Shown here: in pieces, positions 21,625 through 34,564 of the stretch
Position numbering within the stretch: position 1 is the first letter of the stretch
How the letters are laid out: each line of letters starts with the position of its first letter
Source of the DNA: Aphrophora alni
Taxonomy: Eukaryota > Arthropoda > Insecta > Hemiptera > Aphrophoridae
Assembly: GCA_963513935.1 (NCBI GenBank)
Contig: OY740768.1
Location: 67,878,231 to 67,942,230 of the forward strand
Direction of reading: 5' to 3'
DNA length: 64,000 nucleotides
Translations under genes and position numbers: made by a program
Notes under the pieces: generated by a model
The model's input: only the letters and a program-made list of their open reading frames with translations
The model's database searches: none
What the model was told of the DNA's origin: nothing

Positions 21625-22290
21625 CAAATATGATGAGACACTTTTACGGTTTGCAGATGATACATCTATACTGGCCTCTAGTCATGACCCTGAAACTGAT
21701 TTACTTCTATTGAAACAAAAATTTAAAATGCAAAACTGGCTAAGAAAAAGGCATATGTTAAGGAATACAAATGTAAGCAAATAACCTTCACAACGAAAAA
21801 ATAATCATGTCTATCATTGACCTTGGCTAACCAGTTAATAATAAAAATGAATTAAAGTAGCTGGGCTTGCACCTAGTTGTTGGATCTGACCTGGCAGAAA
21901 CGCATTCTCACAAAGCGGAAACCAGTTGCACAAGCTCATGCTATAAATCTAAACTTTCTATAAAAACTAACTATAATTGTATGAGTGTACAATGAAAAAA
22001 ATATGAACTTATGGTACAAATTCAACTCTGGGGGTTAGCTGATAAATCAAATATTTCAGCTACGGTATTTCAATCAAAGTATTGAGTATAATTTGAACAT
22101 TCCAAGAATTACGATAATGACGACATGCTTGTGCTTCAATTGCCAAGTGTCACCGAAGAAATAAAAAAGTACATTGCCGGTTATCATATCATGGCCGGAT
22201 TTCAAATTACACAACAACCTTGGCAAAACACTTGATAGATAATCCAAAGAGAGTTCGCAGACTGAAAAGGGAATTAAGTGATCTACTTTA
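21625..22290 (+). pseudogene. Jockey-type LINE, 3' fragment of the reverse transcriptase ORF
   Basis: 5'-truncated non-LTR retrotransposon. RFADDTSILASSHDPETDLL has the catalytic FADD at 21650-21661, followed by KMQNWLRKRHM, LGLHLVVGSDLAETHSHKAE, SKLSIKTNY, IQLWGLADKSNI, LQLPSVTEEIKKYIAGYH and the end block KHLIDNPKRVRRLKRELSDL with a stop near 22288. The pieces lie in three frames, so it is dead. The order and C-terminal signature fit Jockey rather than CR1. The sequence after it is probably its 3' UTR. Confidence 0.85.
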
Positions 22291-22299
22291 ACCATAACC

Positions 22300-24021
22300 A
22301 AATGTTCATCTCTCTTGGTGGCATCCTTCATACCTCTTTACCACTCCTTCATAATAATCTACACTTCTTCAAATGATTATCTCTTGGTGGGCTTTTTCTT
22401 TAGTCTCTGAAGAGAACCAGATGTCACCAGTGTGTTACAATTAGAGTTTTTTTCTGACAATTACATGTTGGTGGTGATGTTTAGTGTTTCTGTATCACCT
22501 TCATCGTTTTCAGAGATATGTTGGCCAGTAGCGGTGTTGCAACGTCAGATAAAAAACTAAAGTAGCCTAATCCCCACCAAGGCTCCTTTTTTTTTTTTTT
22601 CGTCTGTAGCCAACTTTTTTACTCGTCTGTATTGAACCAGCAACTTTTTATGCTTTTCTTTACTTTTTCCAGCTTATTTAGACCTAGTTCTGTTGCATAT
22701 CGTTCTAGCACATATTTTCTCCTGCATTTATTTATGTATTCCAGATCATTAGGTCCCATAACAACCGTTTTCCTTCATATAACTGAATTAAAACACCAGT
22801 CTTTCTAGCGTACAATGTTAAAAACACACAAAACTTTGAATTAAACACATGCTAGCTGCGGGTCACCACCAAACATCAACCGACCTGTTCTAGGTGTGGA
22901 ACATTAACAATAAACAAAAATGGAGACATCTTCCCCAACCAAACACAAGATTTTTGTTCGTGGAAGCGGTCCATACCAAGAAAACGAGAAACACTGTTTG
23001 TCGAACAAAACGTTTTTTCAGATTCAGACCAAATGTTTGCCCGTTTTTTGTCCTGTGGGGACTTGGCTAAACATTAAAAACATTAATTTATAATTGTTTG
23101 TTCTTAAATATATTATTCTTAACTAATAATCAATAACTCGAAATATACCTTTTTAGTTGTTGCTTGGTACTAATGAAGACTGAAAACTACTATAAAAATA
23201 GGAAAAAGATACTGTTATCCGGGGCTCGGAACCCTCGTTCAAAGAGCCCTCACTTTAGTAAATACACTCCTTAAATGCTTGGCCATTGTGACGACAAATT
23301 GTAAACTAAAACTTTTTAAAAATGACAGCAATTTAAAGTATAATTTTGTTTTCAATCGGGTGAGTGGGTGGAAAATATTACTCTAATTTTTTAATTTTTC
23401 TGAACACTTCCGCCATTAGATGCTTTAAAAGGACTGACATATTTGATAAAATTGGATAAAAAATAATATGGTTTGATTTATGTAATTTTGCTAACATTAT
23501 TTATAGTATTTTTGTATTATTTTTTATTGTGAAAATTTACAAAGTCGGAAACAAGTAGAGTTGGCTAACTGTGCTCTAAAAAAATGAAATAACTATAAGC
23601 GTTCACTAACGCCTCGAATGAAATAAGTTTAACCATTTTGTATAAAAAAATGTTTCCAAAGGTGTAGGGTTGAGTTCTGAAAATGTTGGAAGTATGTTCG
23701 CAGACCCACAAAAATATCTTTGACGGAGAATGAAAGCGAGGCTATCAAATAAATATAAATTCCGCGTGAGTTAGTTCTCAAAATCTTAGGGGGTTTAAAT
23801 AAAGGATAAGCAAAGCGAGATTTTTATTATGGTCTTTTATTGTCGCATCCTTAACTATCAAAGTAAAATGTTTGGTGTTACTAAAAACCTAAAGAAAATA
23901 ATAGCGTAAATATGAATATTTATAATATCCAATAACTATATGAATAGAAGTTGCAAACACACTGCACTAATTTTCTCATAGATCTATCTATAAAACTAAA
24001 AAAAAAAAGATTTCGACTTTA
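22300..24021. other. Spacer, partly LINE 3' UTR
   Basis: No coding region recognised. The first few hundred bases may be LINE 3' UTR. About 22860-23080 is less AT-rich than its surroundings and unassigned. Confidence 0.45.
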
Positions 24022-24331
24022 TGGGGGAAAACAAAATCAGTAATTTCTCATCAATAAATTGTGATACTGAAAAAAATGAGTAATTACTTATATTTTGGTA
24101 AATAACATTTTGCATTTACTGATCAGTAATTACTTGTAATTGTATTTGTAATTGTTCAGTAATTACTTATTTTTTCCAGTAATAACTGATATTTTTAATA
24201 TTAGATAAATGGGAACATCTGTGTATACATCAGCTCTTTTGTCCCATTGTTGCAAATTTCATTTGTGTTTTGTATTATATTTCACCTGAGTACTTCTAGT
24301 TAAAAGTGTTTTTTCATGTATCTTAGAAAAA

Positions 24332-24484
24332 ATGTCTGATAAATTTCAGTTTAGTGATAATGAAACACAATTTGAAGACCCAATTGAATCAAAAGCATCA
24401 TTTAGCCATGCATTGGAAGAAAATACAATTGTCCTAAACAAATCTTTATCAAATAATATTGATGCCACGAAAGAAAAGGCATGA
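24332..24484 (+). CDS. Small acidic ORF of the second Harbinger element
   Basis: 50 codons from ATG to TGA, starting MSDKFQFSDNETQFEDP. An acceptor-like CTTAG sits just upstream. Its place opposite the transposase suggests the start of the element's partner protein. In another frame after it, KMKRMLNNLKLKLKRILTNL reads as a basic helical stretch, so the ORF was probably longer before a frameshift. No domain is recognised with certainty. Confidence 0.4.
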   Translation: MSDKFQFSDNETQFEDPIESKASFSHALEENTIVLNKSLSNNIDATKEKA

Positions 24485-24837
24485 ATAACATAAGGATGAA
24501 ATGTAAACCAAACATTGGCCAAACCGTGTCTATAATTAAAATGAAAAGAATGTTGAATAATTTAAAACTAAAGTTAAAAAGAATATTGACAAATTTGCTA
24601 CAGGAAATTAAAGAATACATCTGAAAGAGTGGGAGAAAGAATTTGAAAGTATTTTAGACAAATTTGAAAACTCTACCATCCAGCAAATACCAGGTACCTT
24701 TAAGAATTTGGGGTTGGAGTTAATGTTCTGAATGGCCATGGATTTTCAGAATCCAATGTAAATAGTCCTGGTCAATCTTCATTTTCATCATAATAATCGA
24801 TTTCATTTCTATACAAAAAAATAACTACAAAACCTGT

Positions 24838-25083
24838 TCATCATCATCATCATCACCACCATCACCATCACCATCACCATCACCACCACCACCACCACCA
24901 CCACCACCACCACCACCACCACCACCACCACCACCACCACCACCACCACCACCACCACCACCACCACCACCACCACCACCACCACCACCACCACCACCAC
25001 CACCACCACCACCACCACCACCACCACCACCACCACCACCACCACCACCACCACCACCACCACCACCACCACCACCACCACAC
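24838..25083. repeat. (CCA)n microsatellite, about 240 bp
   Basis: Begins with CATCAT and CACCAT variants and then runs as nearly uninterrupted CCA units to 25081. The poly-Trp and poly-Val frames across it are artefacts of the repeat. Confidence 0.99.
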
Positions 25084-25174
25084 AGTTTTATTTAATTTGT
25101 TCCAAAGATTAAAAAAAAATACTTGTTTAAATAAAAAGTGGCTTTTATTTATTAACACAATTTTAATTTATTTT

Positions 25175-26130
25175 CTTAAAATAATTAAAAATCTAAATAA
25201 TAACAGTATACAAATAAAATAAAAAATTAAACTCGACCTCTCCCAATACCATAAATTCTTGACTGTCATCTTCATATAAATCTGTTCTCTCATATACATT
25301 AAAAATATCATTATTATGTTTTGCAATATTATACAGGCAACGACAATTTTAGGCACTTTATCCAGTGTTACTCTTCAGAGTTCTGCTAAAATTGGACACC
25401 TAATTTTCATTTAGTCAAACACCCATTCATCGTTACTCTTTCTGCAGAGTGTATTTTATTGAATAATTCATCTTCTCTTGCCTGTGTTGGACGCGGAAAT
25501 GGCTATAAGAGCCAGAGAGCAATGCCATAACCGCTGTCTGCTAAAAGACAGGCAATCCCTTTAAATTTAGAAATTTCATTACAAATTTTGCTTGTCTCCA
25601 AATCCGACTGTCACGTGTGCTTTCAGGCCATGAATCTTCGATACCCGTTGCCTGAACATTAATACTCGCTTAATCCTATCTGTTAATATATGTGTCTCCA
25701 AATATATTTGTTTGTTTTAAAAAAAATTTCAATGTGACTACAATCCAGAGCACCAATTACACATTGGATTTTGTATCTGTTGCTCCATTTTCCTTTAGCT
25801 TGAGCAATTTCAGCCGCATTACTTAGAAGATGAATCCATTCTTCACCTTTAAACACGACCTGTTCAAGAACATAATCATATGTTTTTGGAACTGTACTCC
25901 AATTTACAAAAAACCCTCACTTACACCATTCTGAAATCTAGGATCTGACAAATATCTGAGAAAATTTTCTTTCTTTCTTTCTTTTTTACGCACTTTAAAG
26001 CAACTCCTCTATTTTCACTTGTTTCTGGTAAAAACAAATTAGTCAAAAACACAGCCGATTCTTTTTCAAAGAGCAGAAGTTTTTTGTAAAAACTGACCTT
26101 TCTGTGGGCCTTATAGATATATCCCATTAC
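25175..26130 (-). pseudogene. PIF/Harbinger transposase relic (second copy)
   Basis: Minus strand from about 26000: YLSDPRFQNGVSEGF (two frames), EEWIHLLSNAAEIAQAKGKW, then QCVIGALDCSHIEI with the first catalytic Asp, SKICNEISKF, LLADSGYGIALWLL, ELFNKIHSAERVTMNGCLTK and VPKIVVACIILQNI. The Glu expected in the VxxER-C block is not conserved (MNGC here). Stops and frameshifts throughout. It belongs to a different Harbinger lineage from the copy at 17-18.7 kb, which has the VDxGAQGR signature. Confidence 0.85.
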
Positions 26131-26944
26131 GAATTCTTTTAAACACAGCCATTTAGTAATCGCTAAAACGTTTTAGTATCGTTACTGTGAACTGAACAAT
26201 TAACAAGTAATTACTGATAAATTTAGGTATCTCAGTAATTACTTAATGTTATTAGTAAAGGAGTGCAATTCCACTAAATATAGATAAATTTAATTAAACA
26301 GTAACTAGCCTACTTATTTTTTTATTCTGAGAAAATGGTCAGTATAAGTAATTACTGAGTTTTATTTACCTCCTTCTATCTCCTGAAATTGTGAAATTGT
26401 ATTCTACTTATTCGTGAAGGAAAAACAATATATTTTTTATTACTGATTTTGTACCCTTATATATTTTTTTTATTGGAGATGAAGGGTATTTTTTTTCATG
26501 TATATAAAAAATTATTAGAAAAATATTAGAAAAGATATTTACTGTATATACATGTAAAAACTTGTATAACTTAAAACTTGTTTCGATTGGGCATGAAAGT
26601 TTCTTTTGTGTAAATCTTATTTGATTGAATCGAGTTTAGTTGCGGCAGTATAGGTTAATTTTAGTTTTTTATCAATTATATCTGAATTGTAATTTTCTTT
26701 TACTTGCACACTGCTCTGAGGTAGTAATTATTTTAACATTTCATAAAAATTTTAACAAAATCGGTAGATCTCATTTTGAGAAATTAGGTCCTATATAACG
26801 ATATGGCGATCAAGACAAATTGTTTGGTTCGTTAACTTAGAGCAGATTTTGATAAAAAAAGAAATCATAGTTTTGACTTCTTCTCTAATGGCAGCTACCC
26901 TCAAATTTTGTGTTGTATGTAGAGTACTGTAGATGTTACACAAC

Positions 26945-26945
<1 letters not shown>

Positions 26946-26995
<50 letters not shown>
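26946..26995. repeat. (TA)n microsatellite
   Basis: About 25 uninterrupted AT units. Confidence 0.98.
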
Positions 26996-27002
<7 letters not shown>

Positions 27003-27654
27003 CACAACAAAATATATTTTATGGGCTAAGAGGACCTCAAAACAGATATATCCGCGAAAATATAGATTTCGATTTTTGACCCATCACTTACTCACTCTGT
27101 TCTACAGTAGCCTACGACAGTGAGTAAAATTATATTTTCGCTTGTTTATATTTTAACAGATTATTATACACAGCGTATTTTCCATATGATTTTTGGTACT
27201 CTGCATACGAATTAATTAAAACAAGAGTCAGTCATTGGTATGGATAGAATGTTGTGGTTAGTAGGTCACTTTCATAGATCTACTAGAGTGTAGTAACTAG
27301 ATTGGTTTGAAGTTTGAAAGATAAATGGATAAGAGTTTCATTTGTAAAGGTTAACAGACATGATTTGTTGAGTCTAGTGCAATCTTTCGGTCTATATAGT
27401 TGTTAAGTAGTAGACGAGAAAAAAAGAAGATAATGAATGATTCATGAACGAGAAAAAATTAATAGAGTTATTGGACGGTTTCTGAAACTCACCTTAGGGG
27501 GTATAGGTTTGATGATGTTCTATTGGCTGCATGTTGTTTGCGTGTATTTAACATTTTCAAAGTTCCTTATGACATTTAAACAAAACGGTGACTGCTTATT
27601 ATGCGGTATGCAAATCAGATACACAGGTATTTATTTTTATACGGGTTTTTGTAA

Positions 27655-27840
27655 CAACTGGAAAAACGAGACGCGAATTTACCATGGAAAAAATAAGAAG
27701 AAAAAAAGAAAAGGAAGCTGATGATGTAAACACAAAGACAATGAAACAATTCAACATTCAAGAAGGACTTAGATGGATTGGCCATGTCATGAAGAGGCGG
27801 GGAGGGAGGTGGACAACTCGGACAGCTGGATGGATTTAGG
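27655..27840 (+). pseudogene. Possible LINE C-terminal fragment
   Basis: A frame reading KQFNIQEGLRWIGHVMKRRG and RWTTRTAGWI resembles the RWxGHVxR...RW block found after the reverse transcriptase of several non-LTR retrotransposons. It is short, isolated and ends at a stop. The assignment rests on that one block. Confidence 0.4.
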
Positions 27841-29240
27841 GTTTAGGCGGGACGAAACAAAGTTATGCAGTGTGTTAGACAGAGAAAGAGATACAGAAAA
27901 TCCCATTTGTTTGTTCCGTTTTAATATTTATTGGGTTCTGTCCACACGAAGTCGGGCTATGGCTGGGTCTTGCGTTTCGATTCCAGTCTGTGTATGAAAG
28001 CTTTGTGGACAGGACTACTTCAGGGAGGGGATGTGACGTCACAAGAAATTGGTGTAAAATTTTACTTTTATTTATTTTTTTAACGCGATTCCTAATTTTG
28101 TATCCGAGGGATTTTTTTAGTCACAAACATGATTGTCTACTTCTTTCTTTGTAATTTGATTGTTGTAACAAGTTAGATGTGCTGTGCATTTAATATAACA
28201 TACACAGATCAGAAAGATATAGTGAAGTGTTTAGATCTGTGTTATTGTATGGATCGATGACCTTGTAATGACTCATCGTAAACAAGAATGGAAAACTAAG
28301 GTAAACTACATATAGAGAAAAGTAAAGTTAGCGCGTATCATGATTAATTTCAAATGAATTATATAAATAAATTATTAGTTACGTTTATAATTTATAATAA
28401 AAAAAAAATTAACCATAGCTCCAATACATAAAACCAAACCAAAAAAACAAACAACTAAAAGTTTTGAATCAATGGCAGATTAAACTGTATTGGAATTAAT
28501 TTATTTGTTACATATCGCTTTTAATACAATTTGATACATTCAGAGACTATATATAATTTGAATGATAATGTTAATTTCAAAATCTATATATTTAATGTTA
28601 TTAATGAGATGATTCTGGTAAAACATATTTACATTAATTGGATTAAATTAGTAGATATTGGATTGAATTAGTTTTAACTTTAAAAATACTGAAATAGTCA
28701 TCAATTAATTCAGTAATAGTAATTAGGTTGTTATATGAAAAGTATTATGACATTAACTGTAAGAACTAAACATTTACATGAATTTTCATTTACTGATTAC
28801 GTTACTTAAATAATATGTTTCGTGTTTGTTTTATATTTATGATAAGTTATATTTTAAAACATTGAAGTATGAGTTTAAATTAAATTAATTTAAATTATCA
28901 TGCTCTCGTCCTTTTAAAACCACGTATTCCAATAAAATATTAAATGCTTTTGTTTTAAATATTGTTTAAAGTCTTCCTTTTGGGTATGTCACTCGTTACA
29001 TTTTCCAAAGTTATTCTCAACAAAACAAAGGCTAGTTTATTGGATATTACTTCGTTTTAAACAAAAATTTCATTTAGTTGTCCTCTAGGTATCTGTATTC
29101 CATTATTTATTAATCAAATATTTTTCATATCACGTATATTGTAAAGTATTTCGAATGGGGAATTTCTATTTGACAAACTATTCTGTTATATTAATTTGAT
29201 TAGTAGAGCAAAATTTAAAAAAATAAAACAAAAACAAAAC

Positions 29241-29482
<242 letters not shown>

Positions 29483-29500
29483 TCTATACAACACGCACTT

Positions 29501-29790
29501 GTCCTTAAGATATTCTGAGGCTATAAATGGTAGAAACATTCTTGGGAAGTTATTATATCAGTATCGTGACAGTCCCAGAATGCCCACAGGATATTATAAA
29601 GTCTGGGTATGACGAGGTCTCAGAATATATCAGGATCGGTATAGGACATTCCTTAGGAAATCATAGAATAATTCGAATGGGATAGCGCAAGTCCTAGTCC
29701 TATTGTAAATATTGTTTATCCTTAATAAAAGTTTTTAGTTCAGTAATTTTGTTTACTAGTTACTGCTCATTTGTCCGTCATTTATTAGTT
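29501..29790 (+). other. Possible solo LTR
   Basis: Starts TGTCC, has a TATAAATGG box (29521) and AATAAA (29723-29728) followed by a T-rich stretch, the layout of a U3-R-U5 unit. No second copy, primer-binding site or internal domain was found in the window, and the end is not sharp. It could equally be unrelated sequence. Confidence 0.25.
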
Positions 29791-29799
29791 ACCCTAATA

Positions 29800-31900
29800 G
29801 TTTCCAATTTTTGGACACAGTTGTTACGCATGCGCTGTAATTAGTACACGTGACTAGGAAATACTGATACCAAAGAAATGGAAATAGTGCTTCCACTCGA
29901 TTGTAAAACCTAGTTGCCAAATTTGAAAATATTGTAACTAGATTACAAATTTAATGTTCTGACTATTAGGGACAGATTAAAATGTATTTTGGTCTCATTT
30001 CTAGGTTTGCCTAAACTGTTAAAATTGTGCTTCTTAGCTATAACGTCCATTTTATTATCGTAGGTAGTAACTAGCATTGGATGACATTCTGTGTAAAAGC
30101 AGTTAAACTATTCATACAAATTTAAGGGTTATTGCCAAAATTAGTTTTAAACCATGGTTATTTTGGAACTGGTTAATGGATTTTTCATATTCCTGTGCCA
30201 TTAGACATTGATTATTGCTGTTTCATATGTGCTTTCATAGATGGATACATAAACAGAGGGATAGATATATAGATATAAGGACCATATTACTAAAACTGTA
30301 ATCTCTCAACCTTCCAAATATAAAATCTAAAATTAAAATCATGTATCTAAAGATGTGTTATAATAAATAGTATAAGAGAGAAATTGTTATTGTAGATCCT
30401 CATCACCTCAGAAAATCAAAGGAGTAGCTTATTCTATTCAAATAATCCAGAATATAATATAAACCTAACCTCAAAGTTAATATCACTTGAAAACAGCTGT
30501 TAAGTAAAATCATGTGATGATTTAGTTATTAGGATAAATATATATTTTTTCTTATTGTTTAAAGATGAAAAACCTTTCGGATATCAACGTCTTATAAAAA
30601 AATGAGAAAAGAGGGTGTACAAATACCTATACTCGAATTAATGTAATACTGTCAAAGAACAAGAGTTGCTCAAGAGACCGGATAGGGAAGACGGAAGAGG
30701 AGGATAATCTAAAACTACATGAAGACAGGTGTAGGTCCAGTTTGGACGCCTCGGGATTGCCAAACCCGTACTTACTAAAGTGGGTCATTGAGGGTGGATA
30801 AATTAATATCAGTGTCGTAAGACAATATACTTGAGATTTTATAAAATATTGTATTGATATTTCGTAATTTTCGAAGAAACTTTTTTATGAATAAAACATA
30901 AAAATCCGGGACCGAGAATTATAGAAATAGCTGATCAAAGTTTACCAAAATATGCCCGTATTTGTCAATGATATTTTTGTGATAGAAACTGTAAACTATA
31001 ATTAATCGAAACGTATAAATGAATTTCGTATTTATTTGAAGAATTACAACACAAATAATCCAATATTACATAAAGAAATAATGAAAATAGGACAAATAAA
31101 TCATTAGAATAACAACCAAATATTAAAAATAATGTATATTAACAAGGTAAATAAGATTAACAAAAAGGAGGTCATACATACAATGTTCTGAAAATGTGCG
31201 TCTATCTTCGTCAACCACTTTCAACCACTGTCTGGTTATTCTGGTTTAAATAATTTGAAAAACTACTGATTATTTCATGATAATAAGAGATAACCTCTTA
31301 ATTTCGTCATTTCTTAATAACTTAAATATCTTAATTGGCAATGACTAGACAATAATATTGATAAGCAGAATAAAACAGATGTTTTTTTTGTCTGAAAAAG
31401 GATATTATAAACTATTTGTTTGGTTCTCTGAGATGATAAAGTATTTAACTCAACTCAGTTTTGGTTGAGAAAAAACTCTTAGTGATAGTTTTGAAATTAT
31501 ATAAGATAAAGTATTGTTCGCGTCAAAATAGACGTAAAAAAAATCAAAATCTGCTGCTTTTTGTCCAATTCGACCAATCAGGTTAGAGTGTGTGGTGAGG
31601 CTAATAGATTAAAAGTTAAAAAAAAATATTTTGACGTTCGGACTTATTTTAATTATATATTTAACTAATAGCCAATTTTTATAACAATTAAACCAATCTC
31701 GAGAAACAATTGTTATAATTGGCTGAAAATTTGTACTCGGGGGTTTTGTGGGTCGCTAAACAATATTATGATATCAAAATGACAAAATTGAAAGTGGCGG
31801 ATGCCAAAATGGCCGCTCTACAGTTAATAATACCTTTTTAATAGTAGATTATAATAGTCAATTAGAGCTAGAAAAGAAGTTTGATTTCACAGGACACTAC
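29800..31900. other. AT-rich spacer with repeat copy C
   Basis: Apart from the dispersed repeat copy at 30565-30800 nothing is recognised. Confidence 0.5.
30565..30800 (+). repeat. Dispersed ~235-bp repeat, copy C
   Basis: Starts AAAAACCTTTCGGATATCAA, passes GAACAAGAGTTGCTCAAGAG, then GGTGTAGGTCCAGTTTGGA and CCCGTACTTACTAAAGTGGG, and ends ATTGAGGG. It is colinear with copy D and the reverse complements of copies A and B. Confidence 0.8.
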
Positions 31901-31922
31901 AGTGACCAAAATGTTTGATACT

Positions 31923-32330
31923 TTTTGTTACAGCTCAAAGTGGTATGACAGTTTGAAAGCGAATTGTAAATTTCGTCAAACAAATTGTGATTGTGATGTT
32001 AGAATAACGTGGTATTTTATTTTTTTGAAGGCGATATGAATGTACCGAATGAATGTATTTCTTGGGCGATATTTCCTTGTAGCTTGAAGTTGTGCGAGAT
32101 AAGTTCTACAAATCTTGGAATATCTACAATTAAAAGTATAAAACTTGTGGCGTTCAACTTCATTGAGAGAACCCTTGCAAGCAACTGTAAAACAGTTACT
32201 TTGCAAAAGAGTTACGTACTGATTAGCATCGGCAGTTTTGAGATATTTTTGCTAATGACAACAATGGGGACAGTGTGTGGCACATCTACTTACATTGCAC
32301 GAACATCATTCGTCGATTAAATTATCAAAG
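31923..32330. other. Less AT-rich patch with several open frames, unrecognised
   Basis: Plus frame 32009-32320 (103 codons) and minus frame 32206-31976 (76 codons) overlap. Neither shows a known domain. A third reading starts after a TGTTACAG acceptor-like site at 31934. It may be a decayed gene, but I cannot tell which strand. Confidence 0.25.
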
Positions 32331-32719
32331 TTTAGTTGGCTCAAGTCGTAAATGACGCAGTAAAACACTCTCATTATTATCATTCTTTCGCTCTTTGTTT
32401 ATAAACATATAATATTTCTCAACTATTAAGAACGCAAAATTACTTAAGCTTGTAGCCACACCTGTTATAACTATAACACATTCTTCAAATACATCAAACG
32501 TTATTCGTGGAATGAAACGGAAGTAAATTATCGTAGACAGGGTGGAAATGGAAACTCTGCATTAATTACGAAATACACCTGACAGTGAAATAGACAAAGT
32601 GTTCTCATTACACTGGACGAACTTTCTTATTTACATGCAGATATTTGAATGGAATTGGAACTGTAATGTTTTGATTTCAATATAGTTTAAATTCCGTTTT
32701 TTAGTAATACCTTCCTTAT

Positions 32720-32960
32720 TTAATGTCGAAGAGGTAAATCGCGATCAATTTGATGGAGACTGTCAACCTGCACGAGTAAAATGTGTTCCAGCATGTCATT
32801 GTAGAAATACGGGCATTGTGGTTTGTGAGGATTTTTTCATTCCCTAACAGATTTATTGCAATGAAAACATTAATAAATGTGTAGAATTTTATGTAAATAG
32901 TAGAAGTTTCGGAGAAAAATGAACTACTGATGGGCGACCAGGTGACTAACAGACATATTG
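32720..32960 (+). pseudogene. Cysteine-rich coding-like patch
   Basis: One plus frame reads DGDCQPARVKCVPACHCRNT, GIVVCEDFFIP, stop, QIYCNENINKCVEFYVNSRS, FGEK, stop. The spacing C-x7-C-x3-C-x-C-x7-C and a later C-x6-C suggest a small disulfide-rich secreted domain, perhaps of von Willebrand C type. In-frame stops make it a relic at best. No partner exons were identified. Confidence 0.25.
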
Positions 32961-32999
32961 ACGTCAATGGTTTTTACACTATGAGAATCTATGATTAGC

Positions 33000-34560
33000 C
33001 GATGTACATGTCCCTTCCGTCAAACAAAAAACCTGAAGTAGTGTATTTGTTTCTTGCTACAAAAGGTATTTTTCGTTAAGAATATATCAAATATCACTAA
33101 ACTATCAACTTTAAAATTTTCAATGGGTGCCAATTTTATTTGTATATTTTATTTTGTTTGAGCGCTCACTAAATTTGTGTTCCATACAAAGATAATAATT
33201 TATAAATATTGCTATGTATTATATTGGATGTGAAAGAACTAAATAAATTTATTTGTATCTGTGACAATTAGAATTCAGAACAGCTGTATAATGTAGTTTG
33301 AACAAAGTAACAATTATAGAATTTTTTAGTGTAGTTTAAGTATCTCTTTTATTCTATATCCTCAATAAAATAAAAATAAAAATGAAAACAAAATAGTTTA
33401 TAGCACTGTAGTCCTACTTAACCCAATCAATAACAAGTGACAATGAACCTTCAGTTATACCATTGATTTTACATACTAAATAGATTGATTATCCATGATA
33501 TGGGATGAAGCTCTGAAATTAGAGGCTCTAGTGCTTCCATCCAACGGCCCATTTCTCGTAACTTCAAGGACAGTATACATGTATTGCATGCTTCAACTTC
33601 TCCCCACACTACCGCATTCTGATTCTGAACCTATAACACTAACTGTTCAACCCATATATTGAGCTTCACAATATCGTATAATATGGGATGTCTTCTTAGA
33701 TATAAATTCATGGTTATACTCAATAGACAAAATAGTAGTTGTGGAAATAACTGTTTTAATATTGTTGAATATGTAATTGTAGAGCACAGTTTTAATGGTA
33801 GTACGAAACACGCCTTACGAAAACTACGTTTATACACACACTGAGTATATCTAGGCCTTGGATAGTGGCTAACGTGTATCTAACACTGGGAGTAAGAATT
33901 GGGGCCAGTAGCTGACTAACAAACAACTCAAGGTTCTCAGAATTCATTTGGGATCGTTAATTATATCTAATCCCTTAGTGATTTCTGTACTTTATTTATA
34001 TCTGATATTATGGATTGTTCTAACATATTGTGTGATCCAAATTTACCTATGTGTTACAGTATATAATTTGTGAGAGATGTTTTTATCTTTATTTGATTCG
34101 AAAGCAGGGTTTCGCTTGTGATATGGCGTCAATTTCATATGTTACGAACCGCATATTTTGAGACACATTAATTGGTGTGTGTGAGTTACTTACTGCTTAA
34201 AGACACTAATTGATTGTGTAGCAAAACAAAATTTTTGGCTGGATTTATAGATTTTGTTCCAACTTTTTTTAGCCATAATTTTCGTATAGCATGGTAATTT
34301 GAGTATTGTTGGATCTTGATTTTAAAGCTGCATAAAATGAGCTTATTACGCGGCCTTATATAATGTACTGACGAACAATAACAAAAGTGACAAAAATATA
34401 CCGACTAATTTTCCTAAACATCTCAAAACACCATCTTTCAGAGATTTGTAATAACCGGTCCAATATTAATGTCAATCGGATTACCTATTCGTTAGTTATC
34501 GTGGATACAGTAAGTGAGATTTTAATCTCACAGTTTTCACTTTATCTCAAATTATTAATG
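33000..34560. other. AT-rich spacer
   Basis: Nothing recognised. A minus frame and a plus frame at about 33631-33844 overlap each other and have no domain. Confidence 0.55.
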
Positions 34561-34564
34561 TAAA

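Larger units (their letters stand above)
24022..26456 (-). mobile_element. Second PIF/Harbinger element with ends
   Basis: Left end GGGGGAAAACAAAATCAGTA and right end (reverse complement) GGGTACAAAATCAGTAAT match as imperfect inverted repeats, each flanked outward by TTA (24019-24021 and 26457-26459), the usual Harbinger target duplication. Near both ends the palindromic motif AGTAATTACT recurs (left about 24082, 24127, 24163; right about 26207, 26231, 26349); these are candidate transposase-binding sites. Inside are a small plus-strand ORF, a long CCA tract and a broken transposase on the minus strand. Length about 2.4 kb. Confidence 0.75.
26460..29240. other. AT-rich spacer
   Basis: No gene recognised apart from a weak LINE-like fragment at 27655-27840. 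It contains a TA microsatellite at 26946-26995 and one TGACGTCA (28034-28041). Confidence 0.5.

Noticed and set aside
24809..25158. Long poly-Val and poly-Trp reading frames
   Set aside because: Pure consequence of the CCA microsatellite; no coding meaning.
27940..28010. tRNA-like B box (TTTCGATTCC) as a second SINE
   Set aside because: No acceptable A box at the right distance.
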